From NCBI GenBank assembly GCA_006384855.1, contig VCJN01002102.1:1-64000 (forward strand): DNA of 64,000 nucleotides. The letters are read 5' to 3'. The DNA comes from Tetraselmis striata. Its lineage: Eukaryota; Chlorophyta; Chlorodendrophyceae; Chlorodendrales; Chlorodendraceae. The position numbers and the translations under genes were made by a program. A model generated the notes under the pieces. The model did no database searches. It was not told where the DNA came from and saw only the letters and a list, made by a program, of their open reading frames with translations. Each line of letters opens with the position of its first letter. Positions within the stretch are counted from its first letter, which is position 1. Below, piece by piece: positions 1-14,173 of this stretch.

Positions 1-56
1 TATGATGTGGGTTTGGAGCCATATACAGCATGAGTCAATGCCAGCGCAACATGGTT

Positions 57-61
57 TTACA
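57..61 (-). terminator. putative TGTAA polyadenylation signal of CFAP46
   Basis: On the minus strand TGTAA occurs about 143 nt behind the CFAP46 stop codon. TGTAA is the usual poly(A) signal of chlorophyte algae, and the 3' UTR length is plausible. The pentamer is short and common, so this is suggestive only. Nothing else is visible in 1-203. Confidence 0.4.
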
Positions 62-203
62 TATGCCCATGTAAAAAAAAGGCCTGTTGCCCTGTAAAGA
101 ACTAGCGGCACTCATGCAACTTCCCCCTGTGGATGCTAGCACCTATAGGCACCGCACTCTAGGAACTGACGGACCAGGCTAGGTCTGGTTGAGCCTGGTT
201 GAT

Positions 204-3200
204 TCACTTGGCTGCAGCATCCCTCATGAACGGTAGCCCATACAGGACGGCGTTGTACTTCATGTACTCCAGTTCACACTGCAGCTCCCTCACCGACTTG
301 AGGTGTGCCGCGCCAATTGTCAAGCCCTGCTTCAGACCCTCCAGCACACCTTCCATCACGGCATGATTGGCATCTACTGTGGCGTATGCGGTGTTCATCA
401 CGATGCTCTTCGCGCCGCGCAGTGAGAGCAAGGCAGACGCGGCCAAAAAAGCTCTCAAGATCCCGCGCAGCAGTGGCCTTGCGGTTGTCGATGTACTTCT
501 GACGCTCGGAGGCAGGAATGTTGTTTGCCTGCAGCACATAGATCCGCGGTGAGCAATAGTGCGCTCCCTGCTGGGACGAAAAGGCACCAGCATCCAAAAA
601 GAAAACATCTCGGGGGTTGACTGCCCCACCTTGTCTAGGACCATTGCAAAGTTGCAGTTGGAGAGGTTGGCCCCAGCAATCACCGCAGGAGAGATGTAGC
701 TCAGCATACGGCCCAAACCATAGTATATCAGCCCACTGGACGCCTGGGGAAACAGAACAAAGCTTGAGACGTCAAGTTTTGCGACAACAAGCAGACAGAT
801 TTTTTTGAGGGGGGGGGACTGCATGAAACAAAGGGCGGCGAGATATCCAGCTGCATGATAGGGTCAATTCACACCTGCATAAGGCGGGTGATCTCGCGTT
901 GCTGGCGACCTTCTCTCCATCACCAGCGATACCTTGCCACTGTGCGCCATAAGTAGCCTGCAAGGCACGGTGCACACAAGCTCAGAGCTGATTCAACAGC
1001 TCTGACACAGAAACACTGGGATATAGACCACAGGATACTGGGAGTACTCCGCCCTGGGTAAAGGCTGCCAAGCCTTGGCGATTGGCTTCCAAAGTCTTCG
1101 AACCAAGGGCGGGGTCAGCACGGCCAAACCTTGCTCATTGGACATCCAGCTGTTCCACTGACGATGGCCCGTTCTGGTATGCCACGTGCACTCTGGGCAG
1201 GAATTGTGGACTTTACAATCATGTACCACCAATTCAGGCTGGCCGGGAAGCAGGTCGTATTGGCAGGGAGGTCGGCTGGGTCGGATGCCTACCTGGACGC
1301 GGCCGGGGCTGTGTTTGGCGGGTGTCCTCAGCCGCGCAAAATCCATCAATTGTAGCTCAGGCACGGCGAGGCGTCGAGTCTTGGGCATCTCCTCCGCGCC
1401 TTCGCTGCTTGGCTTGCCGAATTTGGAGTTGACATGCAGCGAAAAGTCACGCGCCAACGCAGAGCAATTGGAAAACACCTCGAGAGCTTCCATCGGCAGC
1501 ATGGCCAGGCGCTTGTCGAGCAGGAGCAGCCCCTGGTACTGTGGTGGCCAGGCGGGGTGACAGTCGCTCAGCCCTCCTCAGTCCAAGGCACACTACAGAG
1601 CACAGGCACAGGCATATACATGACTCAAACTCACCGGCTCCTGAGGGGTCTCCTTTGGCGGCGGCTTGCCCTTGACCGTGGGGGGCGGGGTCGGCTTTGC
1701 CGGGAAAAAACTCGCGCAGGAGCTCCTGCAGCGGCTTGAAGAAGTCTTCCATCTCCGCGAGCAGCTGCCGCCACTTGTTGTTGATGGAGGGATCGTACAG
1801 CACCAGCTGAACAGCAACCACAGAGCACAGCCCTCCACTCAGGGTTGCTGGCGATGTCAGCCAGGGCAAATGGCTAATCTGCCGCGTCACCGGTGGTATG
1901 CTTATCCACATGCGCGGCCGCTTGAGGCGCTTTGTGACGGCCCTCTCCGGTATAGCCCGAGCCGTGCTTGTTAATACACCATTCCACAAACAATTGCCAC
2001 ATTTGCATTTAAACGATACGGTTTCTGGACCGCCCCGCGGAACGACACCAATATGCACTGACCCGAACGAGGTGCAGCGTGCTGGGGCGTGTTTGCCTGG
2101 TCCAATACATGCTTATCCACATGCGCGGCCGCTTGAGGCGCTTTGTGACGGCCCTCTCCGGTATAGCCTGTGCCGTGCTTGTAAATATACCATTCCACAA
2201 ACAATTGCCACACTTGCATTTCAATGATACAGTTTCTGGACCGCCCCGCGGAACGACACCAATATGCACTGACCCGAACGAGGTGCAGCGTGCTGGGGCG
2301 TGTTTGCCTGGTCCAACACATGCTTATCCACATGCGCGGCCGCTTGAGGCGCTTTGTGACGGCCCTCTCCGGTATAGCCTGTGCCGTGCTTGTAAATACA
2401 CCATTCCACAAACAATTGCCACACTTGCAATTCAATGATACAGTTTCTGGACCGCCCCGCGGAACGACACCAATATGCACTGACCCAAACGAGGTGCGGC
2501 GTGCTGGAGCGTGTTTTTCTCGTACAATATAGGCTTATCCACATGCGCGGCCGCTTGAGGCGCTTTGTGACGGCTCTATCCAGTATAGTCCGTGCAGTGG
2601 TTGTAAATACACCATTCCACAAACAATTGCCATACCAGCGGCAACGTGACAGGCCATGGGCGCACCTTGCCCTCCTCTGCCAGGCGCTGCTGCAGCGTCT
2701 GTTGCCCGTCCCCTGTGCTAGAGGCACCCGTCCCGGTGGAGGAGGCTGTACTGATGCGGCGGGAAGCAGTGCCCTTGCTCTTGCTGCTACCCTTCCCCTT
2801 GCCTGCCTTCCCCTTCTTTCCGCTCTTGCCTTTGGCGCCCTTTTTCTTGGCGGCGGCAGCGGCCTGCACCTGGGGATACAGGCGTGTGCAGCCACATTAA
2901 GATGCCGGGTCCTCTTGCACGAGGGAGAGCATGCCACAGCAACACAGTGAGCCACGCACCGCTTCGGCACCACCCGCGGCTGGATCAAACAGTGGCTCGC
3001 GCTGGTTCTCCACCGTCTTCTGGATGCTCCGGCGATGGTCCTGCAGCCACCAGAGCGCCGCGGGGCGGTGTCTCAGCGAGCAAGACCGGTGGTGAGGGAT
3101 GGGCAGGTCTGCGCACGCGGGCGCCTAGGCGCTCACCCTGACGGCTTGGATGAGAGCGGCCAGGCGGGCTCCGTCCACGGGGAGTCGCACCGTACACGCG

Positions 3201-3953
3201 GCGCGGTCAGAGGGCGAGGCCTCTGGGGCTGGCGCACCCTGCAATGTAGACAACCCCATAAAGATGGCAGGCAGGTGTCATTTCAACCCTCCGGCGCAGG
3301 TGGCGTTCTCTCCGCATCGAGGTTTGCAGTGGGCTGCCGCCCCGTGCGCGATATCCGACCAGCACAGAGAAGGCAAGCGCTGCCGGCGGACTGCACAGGG
3401 GACTGACCTTCTTGGTGGCAGGGGGTTGCTTGTCGGCTGCGGGCGCCTTTGCCGGCCCGTTCAAGCAGGCGGCGTAGAGGTGGCGCTGATCTGGCGACAG
3501 GTGCAGGGCTAGCACCCGGCAGGAGGCGGGCATGGCGCCCAGCATGGTGGGCAGATCCTCATCCACGCGCAGCATGTCGGACATGCGGCCAACCAGGCGC
3601 AGGTGCTCCCGGTTGCGCTGGCTCATCCCGGAGGCGCTCCACAGCGGCGAGGTGGTCTGTTGGCAGCAGCGGTGTCAGCTCCCTGGGACCGACCGCTATG
3701 CGGAGGGCGCAGAGGAGCGGGAACCTGGCGACTTTACCTTGAGAGCATCTTTCTGTCGGATCAGCAGCGCCTCCAGGTCGCTGCTGGCGCAGGCGTCCAG
3801 GTACAGGTGCTGGAAGTAGGCGACCGCGGCGTAGGACTGCGCGAGAATAACCGCGGAGGCAGCGGACTGCCCGTCCAACGTGTCGCCGTGGCAGTCCGCG
3901 AGGTTCAAGGCCGCCTGCTCCGCCAGGTCCCACCGCTGCTCCTGCACCGCAGC
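204..3953 (-). CDS. CFAP46: CFAP46 exons 41-50, conserved C-terminal region
   Basis: Exons: 3,953-3,738; 3,656-3,408; 3,238-3,137; 3,040-2,960; 2,869-2,666 (Lys-rich, GAKGKSGKKGKAGKGKG); 1,806-1,635; 1,538-1,293; two poorly resolved exons within about 1,247-876; 743-630; 567-204. The best conserved stretches are CRVLALHLSPDQRHLYAACL (exon 42), CSALARDFSLHV (1,538-1,293), GLIYYGLGRMLSYISP (743-630) and SLRGAKSIVMNTAYAT (last exon). The reading frame breaks at TTTTTT near 1,716 and again near 450. In both places one T fewer restores the family sequence. The last residues before the stop are GLPFMRDAAAK. Confidence 0.85.
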
Positions 3954-6900
3954 CTTTTGCAGGGAGTGGGGAACCGGCATATCAGCGGTATGCCGTGAGT
4001 TCGTCGGGCATCCCATGTTCTACGTTTGTGTAATCTGTCCTGAGATGTCGTTGGCATATGCTGAACGAGCACCAGTATACCGCAGGATGTCTCATATTCC
4101 ACGGGCGGCGGTACGACGGCACTGGTACTAGAACGAGGGCGCCCATGTTACGCGCATGAGTACTCATACCTCCTACATTTAACATCCAGGGTGTTGAGTA
4201 TTAGCCAGTGTAATCAGGCGAGACGAGCCCTGTTGCTGCACGCCCACTGCATTATTATTTACATATTCCGTACTTGTCCTTATTCATTATTGACAGCATG
4301 TATTGGATACTACGTATTATCATGTATTATTATAAAGTATTATTATTGGATATTATGTATTGCCATAGGCTGACGGCGACTGACGGTTTGCCTTCTGTTT
4401 AACTCTCCACGGCGCCGCTCTTTGCAGTCAGCGTGCTGCTCGTGGTCGACCTGGTCTGCCGACCAGTGCCAACTATAACAATACTGTTAATAGCAGCAGA
4501 TGGTGGCAGCCTTGTGACAATTTTGCTGTTCGGAAAAACACTGAAGCCTCTTGTCTTTGCACCACCACTGCATACCGCCTTTGTCTTTGTGTCTCCGAGG
4601 GGGGGGGGGCTCTCTCACTGGTTTCGGAGGTCTGATGGAAAGCCGGGAGAGTGCCGGGCGTGCGGGTGGTCTCACCTTGATGGCCTCCTCCAGGGTGAGG
4701 GTGGCCTGGATGCGCAGCTGGCCGGGTTCGGGAGGGATGTCGGCCGGTGCGGGCCACAGCTGAAACTTGTGAGGCTCCGGCTCCGGCGGGCCATCATCCG
4801 TGGCTTCGGTGGCCCCGGGTGCTGTGGCTGCGTCCCCTGGGGCAGTAGTGCCATCCGCCGGAGGGGGCTGACCCTGCGCTGCTGCCTCCGCAGGTGACGC
4901 GCCCTCTTCTGGCGCCCCGCCGTCCGGCGCCCCCCTGCAGCCCATGGCACACTCGCCCGTCAGCACCACCGCCGACGCTTCTACCTTGCCTCTGCTTACT
5001 ATCGAATCTGTATCCCATTGTTAGGGATCGTGGAAAACAGGAATGTAAGATTTAAAAAGCAACACTCTTAATAACCTTTACAGATAACAATATCTATTTA
5101 TAAATGAATGAGTTGCAAGGGGAGGCGCATACGTGTCTGCGTCCTCCTGGACACCCGCGGGTGGGGTGGCAGCAGCTGCTTCCCCGCCGCCCGTGTCTGC
5201 GGAGCCGGCGGTTGGGGACTCACTGACCTCGGCGACCGGAGGCAGCGGAGCCTGCTGGGCCTCCAGGCTGAGGTCTTCCACTTTGGGCTCCTGGCGCACG
5301 GCAACAGCGTCAGGAGCAGCTCCAAGGGGGAAATAAATGCAGGACTCGGTGGTGCCTAAGGAGGAGCCAGGGCAATCGGGGCAGGCTGCACCTGCTGCTG
5401 GGCCGGGGCCGGGGCCGGGGCGACCACCAGGGGCGTCCATGCGGAAAAGTTCAGGAAGCCGCCCGGCATGCGGCAGAAGAACTGGAAGGCGACCGCCTCG
5501 CCGAGGCGCAGCAGCGCCGCCGCGCGCTCTTCCTGGGACGCGCTGAGGCTCGCGGCGGCGGTGGCCCACACCACCGCCTCCTGCTCCGGGCGCACCACGC
5601 CCTGCACCCCGCCACCCGCAGACACATGTGAGACCTCGCTAGGGCGTGCACGATGGGCGGACCTGTAGGCGCTTGACAACAGCGCCGGCGGCATTGCAGC
5701 CAGGCAAGGGCGGTGGGGCTGGAGCTACGGGTGCCGACCCGACCATTATAAGAACCCAATTTATTTGCACTCATCCAGAACAACGGGGTGCTAGCCAGTG
5801 TTCCTTATTCTTGTAATGAATATCGTGATGAATATCGTAATGATATCGTGATGTATTCGTTTGATATTGGACCAGTAAGGACATAGCGCGTTCTTATTTC
5901 TTGCTCGCGCGGCCAGGGTGTCGGTCGCGGGGTGGACCCAGCATGCAGGCGCCAGCAGGGGCCGCGTCACCTCGTCCGAGAGCTGCTCCGTCTCGTCCAG
6001 GAAGCGCGCCACCGGGTTGTCACCAGCGCTCTCCGTAGCTCTGGGAAACTCGGGGCGCCGCGCGCTGCGGTCCTTGTGCTCGTGTACCTCCCGCTCTCGA
6101 GCTAGGGCCAGTCCCACCTGTGGCAGCCGTACCAACGTGAGCCCCCCCCCCCCAACCGCCCCCCTTCCCGCATGCGGCCTTGGCCCTTGACCGGTAGCCA
6201 CTGGCCCCAATATACCGCATTTTATATATCTCCAGTATATGTGTATAAACCCCCTTAGTATACCCCCTTACATACGTCTCCCGTATATACATCGCTAACT
6301 CACAAGAAAAAACTCGCCAGTCTCTTAGGATGCAAGTGCGGCAATAACAATAGAAACAGAATAGAAAATGTCCTGATGATTTGACCTTTCTTGGAAGGAA
6401 ACTGGCAGATACATCTCGGTCTTTTTGCAAATCAATTTCTGACAGCACTAAGGGCATTATTTGCATTAGTATTGCCCATTTGTTCAGGAAAATCTTACGT
6501 GCGCTGTTTCAAATTAGATAGCGATCACTGACGATTACTTCGCGTCACTAGCAGGTACGGCCGTAGCAGGAAGCCTTCTCCTGTCTATTTCTATAATCAT
6601 ATCTTATGCTATCTTGAGGTGCCGTTCCGGTACACGGTATGTAACATACTGCATGATAAGAGCAACAAAAGAATAGAATAGCGGAACATAATACAAGTAA
6701 AAAACGCTAGAAGGGTGGCAAGTGTTCAAACACAGCCAGGCACCGCCGTTTCAAATTAATTGCCACCTACTCGCTAGTCGATAATGCAGTCATCCCCATC
6801 AATTGCAGTCCTAAAATCATAATACACAGTCCTGCGGGCCATCCTGGATGCTGGGGCTGCAGCTGGGCAAAGCCCCCCGGGAGGGGGAGGGGAGGGTAAG

Positions 6901-9900
6901 GTACCTGGGCCATCTCCGTCAGCACCTGGCTTAGCATGCGGGCGCAGGGCAGGTTGAGCGCGGGATCCATGTCCGGCTCGCGCGCCGCCTCCACCACGGC
7001 GCGCATCAGCCTCTCCGCCTCCTTCAGCAGGTGCAGCACCTGCGCATGGCACACGCGTCACACTCCATCCAGCCAGTGCCCAATGCAGTTGAGGCAGCGC
7101 AGGTCCAGCAGCTGCAGTGTTGGGGGTAGCGGACAAGCCGAGGGTTGCGGGTGCCTCACCTTGGTGAGGTGAGGCCGGCTGTCCGGCTCAGAGGAGGGGT
7201 CGTCCATCAGCACCTTCACATGCGCCATGATGGTGCCCGCGTGCACGGCGCCGCCCAGTATAGAGCAGGCGTGCATGCTTTGCTCCGTGGCTGCCACTGC
7301 CGCGGCGTAAGGCTCCGCGCAGCTCTGACCGCTTCGGCGCTTCTCCGCCACCTCCTCCAGCAGCACCGCTGCCAGACTCACTGTCAAGCCCGCCGCTGTG
7401 GCAGTCGCCTCTGCGGCGGCGGCGGCGTTGTCCTTGGACAGCTGGAGTGCACCACAGGGGAGCATTAATGACAATGTGCCCCCCTCCCCCCCCCCAACTA
7501 TAGCAGCATTCCAAGCATAGGGCGTACGGGGTGGGATTGGCTTGGTGTTTTTAGCTTTAGGGTTTCAGGGTTTAGGATTAGAATTCCGAAGTACCCTACA
7601 TTTGCTTCCTTGCTGCGCCCACCCACCCACCTGGCGGCAGAGCTCAATGCAGCCCTCCAGCGCGCTGCGGCAGTCCGCCATGTGGTTGGGCATGAAGCGG
7701 CGGTACTTGCAGTACGCCAGCACGCTGCTGCACCAGAAGGACAGGTTCCCGCCGATTCGCTGCGCCTCCTGCACCTGTGGCGGGTGCACAGAGGGCGCGA
7801 GTCTCAGCCAGCCAACCCCAGCGGCTGCCTCCTGGCCTACTCCGTTGCTTCCTCGCCTGTGCTGCAGCGCAATGCCGAGCCAGGTGGGAGGGAGGCGGGC
7901 CTCCGTAGGACTGCCTTTGCCTGTTTGCCTGCCGCTCCCCGACAATGGCGACTCAAATGATGTTAAGTCCTCCCTTCCCGACACAGCAGCCCTTTGATGC
8001 ACGATACGGCGCCGAGATGGGGCCGGTTGGGAGGCACACCTGCACCACGGCGCGCGTGTGGTCCCGCGCCAGGAAAGCCATCTCCGCGTAGATGAGAAGG
8101 CAGCGAGCGCGGTTCTCTGCCTCGTCCTGCGACTCCGCCCACTCGTACGCCTTGTCCACCAGCTCCCGGGCCCGGCCGTACTGCCCGTGCGCCACGAGCC
8201 ACTGCGCCTTACGGATCCACACCTCTGCGGGTGTCACCGGCTGCAGCGGCGCCATCACCAGCCACGGGCTCGCGCCCGCGCGGGGCGTCCGCCCCCCCGT
8301 CCTGATGCCGGCCTCCGACACCGCCTCCACAAAGCCCGGCTCCAGCTGGCTGCTCACCTGCGGGGCAATGGCGACCACGGCGGCGGCGGCGCTCAATCCT
8401 TGTGCGCGCGGCGCTACGGGTGTCGAAACCGGATGGACAACATTGGGCGACACCAAGCGGTACGCAACATAGTGAGACGCCAACCTGCTGTGGAGAGAGC
8501 GTCGGCAATGTCAACATGCCTAGGCTGGTAAGGTGCACCTCCGACCCCGGAGTGTACGAACATGGAGCAGTGGCTGAGGAGTGGGCTCACCCGCACTGCA
8601 TCGGCGCCCGCCCCTGCCTCTGGGATGCCCTCGTCAAAGGGGTCGCACTGCAAGCGGCCGCACTCAAGCTCGTTGGGGCGCCCCTTCAGTGGGTGCCCCT
8701 CCCCAGGTTTGCCGCCGCTGCCGCCGCCGTCCGCCTGCTGCTTGGAGTCCGGCAGAAAGGAGAAGCGGCCAGAGCCACGCCAGCGCGAGAGGCCGACCAT
8801 GTTGTCCGACAGCACGGCCTGCAATACCGCGGAGACAGCCGCCGGTGACATCATGCGCTGGGTGCCCTGCATGACCCTCCGCAACAGTCTCCCCGGCGCA
8901 TTTGGAACGGCGCCGGGATGTTTGGAACCGCACCTTGACGGTGTTCATTTGGTCGATGTGGTGCTGCGCGGCATGAAGATCCTCTGCGGAGATGCGGAAC
9001 TCGCCGGCTCGGGCGATGGCCGCCGCTGCCGCCTCCACCGCGCCGACGCTCTCCAGCGCGCTGGCAAGCAGCAGCTGGGACACCGCCTCCAGGGAGGAGC
9101 TCTCGGCGGCCAGCCGGGCGACGAGGCCGTGAAGCTGCAGGACGGGCAGCGTGTGCAAGTGTAGGCCCAGGCCTGGCGCGCAGGTGGACGGAGTCAGATG
9201 CTGGCGGGTGCAATTGGCGTTGGAGTGAGCTGAGAGGGTGATGTCTGTAGGGGTGCAGGAGAGGCAGGGCAGGGAGGGCGGCGCTGATTGGTTGCGGGCG
9301 CTTGTGAGTACGAGCGCGGGCATAATCATACTGCGAATGAGAACCTGCCCGGCCTATCAGAGGTCAGATATAGACAACTCTATAGCAAATATTCCTATCT
9401 ATTGCAGGCAAGATCAACTTGAGGTTTTTATTCTGGGTGCTTTCCGGTGCGTGGGCACCTGTAGCTGTGAGAGGAGAGACGATGCCTGGTGTGCCATTCG
9501 ATGGCTAGGATGGAATGCCGGGCAGCGCAGGTAAGTCCCCCCAAAGGTGAGACTCAAGTCAGAATCCCCTCCCCCCCCCCCCCCCCCCCACCCCGCGCCT
9601 CACCTCCAAGGATGTCAGCGAGGAACTCGAGGTAGCGCATTGTCAGCTCGGGGCACGCGATCGAGCGCCGGCTGATCAGCGTCTGCTTGTCGCGGAAGCG
9701 AACGCGACCCAGCGCCGCCTTGGTGACCCCATCCATCTCCCAGGACGCCCAGTCCTGCGTGGGAGGCCGCGCATGGGTCGGTGCGCGCGTGTCATGGAGG
9801 AGGATGTGGGTGAGGCGGCACTAGCGGAAGCCGTCAGGGGAGAGGCGGAGCGGCAACAGCATCGCGTTCCCCCTGGCATCTGCGCTCCTGCATTCCCGCT

Positions 9901-12900
9901 GGGTGTGGAGGGAAAAGGTGGGCGATGTGCGCGCAATGGGTGGACAATCAGCGGAGCGCTTCGCCGGTCAACCCACCTGCAGCTGCTCCGGCATGGGCGG
10001 CACTGGGGGTGTCTCTGGCGGCGGCCCGCGCTTGCCATCCGCCCCCTTCTCGCCCTTCAGCGGCGGCGCATTGGCTGCCGCCTGCAGGTCATCGCAATGT
10101 CGGGCAGACCGGTGAGCATCGGCGGTTTAGGATGTCATGTCGATGGATCGGGCGAATGTGCGCGCGGTCTAGATGAGGCCACGTGACTCAATCAGCACCT
10201 GGAATGTCGCGGCGGTCATGCGCATCGCGTAGTAGTGCGCCGTGAGGGCATACTCCTTGCGATCGGCATCCTCCGCGGAGATGTGCGCCAGCAGCGTGAA
10301 GGCGCGGCAGAGCGCTTCCATGTGGCGCACCTCCAGGCCCTGGCGGGAGTCATGTGGTGGGCGACACCACCGGGGGCACGTCTGCATCAGCCATCCCGCC
10401 CGGCCCCCTTGACCCTGCCAGAGATACGCAATGCCCCTTTCCCAGCCGTGGAGGTCTCTGAATTGGCGCCTTGCCGTCGTATCGAGGTACATCTCCTCGC
10501 TTCACCGATGCCACTGATGCACATCATTGATGCGCATGTTTATTCTGCTGTCTTTTGAAACACATGTCATGGATGCTCTCGCAAATGCATTCAAATATCC
10601 AAGTCAAGAACATGCCACCCTCACAGCGCAATGCGCACGCTGATAGGAAAAAGTACCTGCACTCAGGCACAAACATTCGCAAGAAGTGCGCACATTGATA
10701 TCTCACAGAGGCTTGTGCAGACGCCAACAATTGATGATCTCGGGTAGCGGGGGGTAGCGTAAAGTCCCCAATGGTTACTGACTAATGCGTAGGTGGCGAA
10801 AACTAGAACGGCGGTGCCTGGCCGTATTTTGCCACCCTTTTAGCGTGTTATTTTCTATTTTGATTCTATTGTGGTGTCATTCTACTCTGTTCTCATGATT
10901 GCAAAGTTTAATCGCAATATACTGTTTCGACGTGATAGTAAGGTCCGCCTAATCCCAGTGTCTGCAATATTGCTGCATTATATCATCCGTGCAGTATCCT
11001 TACCAAACGCGCTAGGCGATCCATCTATCAATGGATAAGGATTGCACTTCCTGATATACTGACGAGATACTACCTGGCGCAAACATAGACTACCTGATAC
11101 TACCTGCACTGAGTAAAACCAGCAGTATACTCCTAAATTTGAAATTAGGTATCAGTACTGGAATGCACAACGATGAGAACAATTATTCTATACTCGGAAC
11201 GAGATTACGCGTATCAGTATACTCTTGTTAACAATGATAGTGTTAACAATATTGATAACAATAATGGTATACATTTTCAACAATGCAACTCTACTTTTCC
11301 TTAACAAATGGGCAATCCAAACTGAAAATGTACGTAGTGCTATCCGAAATCGATTCACAATACAGGATGTATTCAGGATGTATCTATCAGTTCTCTTCCA
11401 CAAAGTCCAAACAATCAACACAGGTCCGATCATAGTAATATTCTATTTTATTCTATTACTAGATGCCGAACTTTCATCCTAATAAACTGGTTGGTTAGTG
11501 AACACCGAAGGGCAGCATGGGTGGCTGTCTCGTGCACCACGTGCGTGGAGCAGACGACAAAAGCGGTGCGTTGCATGGAGCGACAGAAGCACAGCTATCC
11601 CGCCGTTGATGTGACAAAGGCGCAGGATGGCAGGTCCGGGGAGCGGGATCACAGGGGGCCGTCGCGCGGCGCACCGTGGGCGCCTTGAGGTCCACCACAG
11701 TGCGCATCTCCGTCTCGGAGATGGTGGTGACGGCGGTGCGTGCGGAGCTTGTGACGGATCGGCGCGAGCGGCCGCTGCGGCGGCTGCCGCTGCGGCTGCC
11801 AACGCGGCTGCCCACCCTCCTGCATGGTCCAGGCACATGGGAGCGTCCAAGGGCGCTTACGGCGGAGTTGCGGCATGCGAGAAGAAAAAGGGTGGCAGCA
11901 GGGTGGGCGGGGCAGAGCCAGCACAGGAGCTGGCGGCACACGCACCTGGAGCCGGCACGCGACCCGGCCTTGCTCCCAGCGCGGCTGCCCACCCGGCTGC
12001 CGGATCGCCGACTGCTCGAGGTACTGCGCTGCCCGTCATCCTCGGCTGCGTCCTCGTCGTCCTGCGCAACCTCAACCTGCGCCAGGAAACGGAGCGTCTG
12101 CTTCATGACTCGCCAGCACCACGAGTGCCTTTTCCCTGCGCGCTGGGTGCAGAGGCGCGCGGGAGGCGTGCGAGTGGGTCTGCCTACCTCGGTGACGATG
12201 TCGATGGCAGCCCACAATGCCTCCTCGGCGGCATCGGGCTCGCCAGTCTGAAGGCGCCACGCAAGTTAGTACCCGGGTACACACTGGGTGCTCCATAAAT
12301 GGTGGGTGAACAGGGGGGGGGGTGGGGGCGGCTGGTGCTGGCGCTACCTCGAGCACCAGCCACTCGGCGTACTCCAGCAGAAACTCGTACTTGACCCACG
12401 GCATCTTCTTCACGGTGTCCAAGGCCTGCTTGCGCGCCGCGAGCTGGTCGTAGTGGCCGCCCAGCTGCTGGCCCAGCAGCTGCCAGGCGCGTGCGTGGAC
12501 GGGCTCCGCGTACTGCTTCGCGATGCCCATCTCCTCCGCCACGTTCACGCCGGACTTCGCCAGGAATGCGGTCTGCGCAAGCGGCGGCAGGAGCGGGGGC
12601 AAGTGGACATGCGGGTCGGCACGAAAGTCAGCGTGTGTGTGCGGGGAGGGAAAGAGGGAGGGGCACCTGCTTCACGTTGAGGGAGGGAGGGAAGCGGGAC
12701 AACTACACGTTGAGGCGCGCAGCAACAGTGCAGCGGACAAGACTCAGGAGGGGGCACTACTGCAGACGCGTTCCTGGTCTGATTGGGATCCACCGGCTAG
12801 CGCAAGCGTACAGGGACTAGGCGCCTGCCCATTGTAGAGGCACCGATCCCACGGATGCGTGTGAATGGCGGTGGGGAAACCCGGGACGCTTGTGGACGGC

Positions 12901-14122
12901 ATGGCATGGCATGTCGTGTCGCGGCGGGGCGGGGCGGCGGCACCTTGTACTCCCAGAGGGGGAGGTGGAGCGTGTTCTTGAGGCTCTTGAACGCGTCGTT
13001 GGCTTGCCGCACGCCCTTCTGCCACTCCTGCCCGTCGCCCAGGCACTCGAGCAGCAGGCAGTTGAGGTGCACCTGGAAGTCCGGGTCCGAGCAGCCCGTG
13101 CGGTTGAGGACGGTCACCAGGCCCTGCGGCGCCAGGAAGGGGGTCGACGGGCGAATTGCTGTCAGTACCTGCGAACCCCACACTCCCGCCCGGCGGCGAG
13201 CCTTCCGTGGCCTTGCTGGTGGAGGGATATTTTAGTCCTTGCTGCGCAAGCCAGCCGTGACAGTGGCTTGCCTGCAGTGGGCGTGCAAGCAGGCGCCGGG
13301 TGACGGGCGATGCCAGGAAGTCCCCGACGGCATTCCACAGGCAGCGGGCCGCGCTCTCCACCAGGTCCTGCCAGAGAGAAGAAGGGAGGGCGACCAGGCA
13401 CGCACAGCAGCAGCACTAAATTGGGCATCGGGGCCCAAACATCCCCCATGAATGCCTTTCCCGAGAGTCCGCCGAGTGTTCCGAAGGTTGGGCGGGGTGC
13501 GCCATCGATGGAGCAAGCGTAAGGCTGGCTGCCATTGGCTGGACACCGTCCTGGCCTTGGGGGCACCGTCGTCGGGATCCCGACATCAATGGCTGCCGGG
13601 GCACCGTGCGCGCTTGACGTTGCCCTTCCCAGCATCGGAGGTTGCATTGCTGCATACGGGTGCCGGTGCACCTACAAGAACCCTTTTTATACGCCTCAAA
13701 GTGGGCTTGCGTGCAACCTATTATGGGAACATCCGCCATAGTTTGGCTATAGTTTCGTCTACATTTGACCTCTGGCAGGCGGGGCAGGTTCCTATTCTGA
13801 GTGTTGTTCTTATCACCGTAGCGGCGTTGCTGCACCACTGAGAATGGAGGTGGGGCGGTCACCTTGCGGTTGATGAACAGCCCAAAGCGCGCCCCCGCGG
13901 TGAAGTGGGAGATGGCCAGCAGGCGCAGCTTGCTCTGCACCGAGCGCGCCTGGGCGCCCGGCTTGACCAGGGCCACAATTGCCTGCCCGTGCACCACCTC
14001 CGCCAGGCTCAGCCAGTACCTGCGGCCGCAGAGTGCACTCCGCCTCTCAGCATGCAGCCAGAAGGCTCCCGTACCGGAGGCATGGACAGTTATCACGGAG
14101 GGGCGCGGATGCCCCTGGCAAC

Positions 14123-14173
<51 letters not shown>

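Noticed and set aside
1971..2480. Cys/Trp-containing repeat protein (GNCLWNGVFTST)
   Set aside because: It lies in an intronic 211-bp tandem repeat whose period shifts the frame in every copy.
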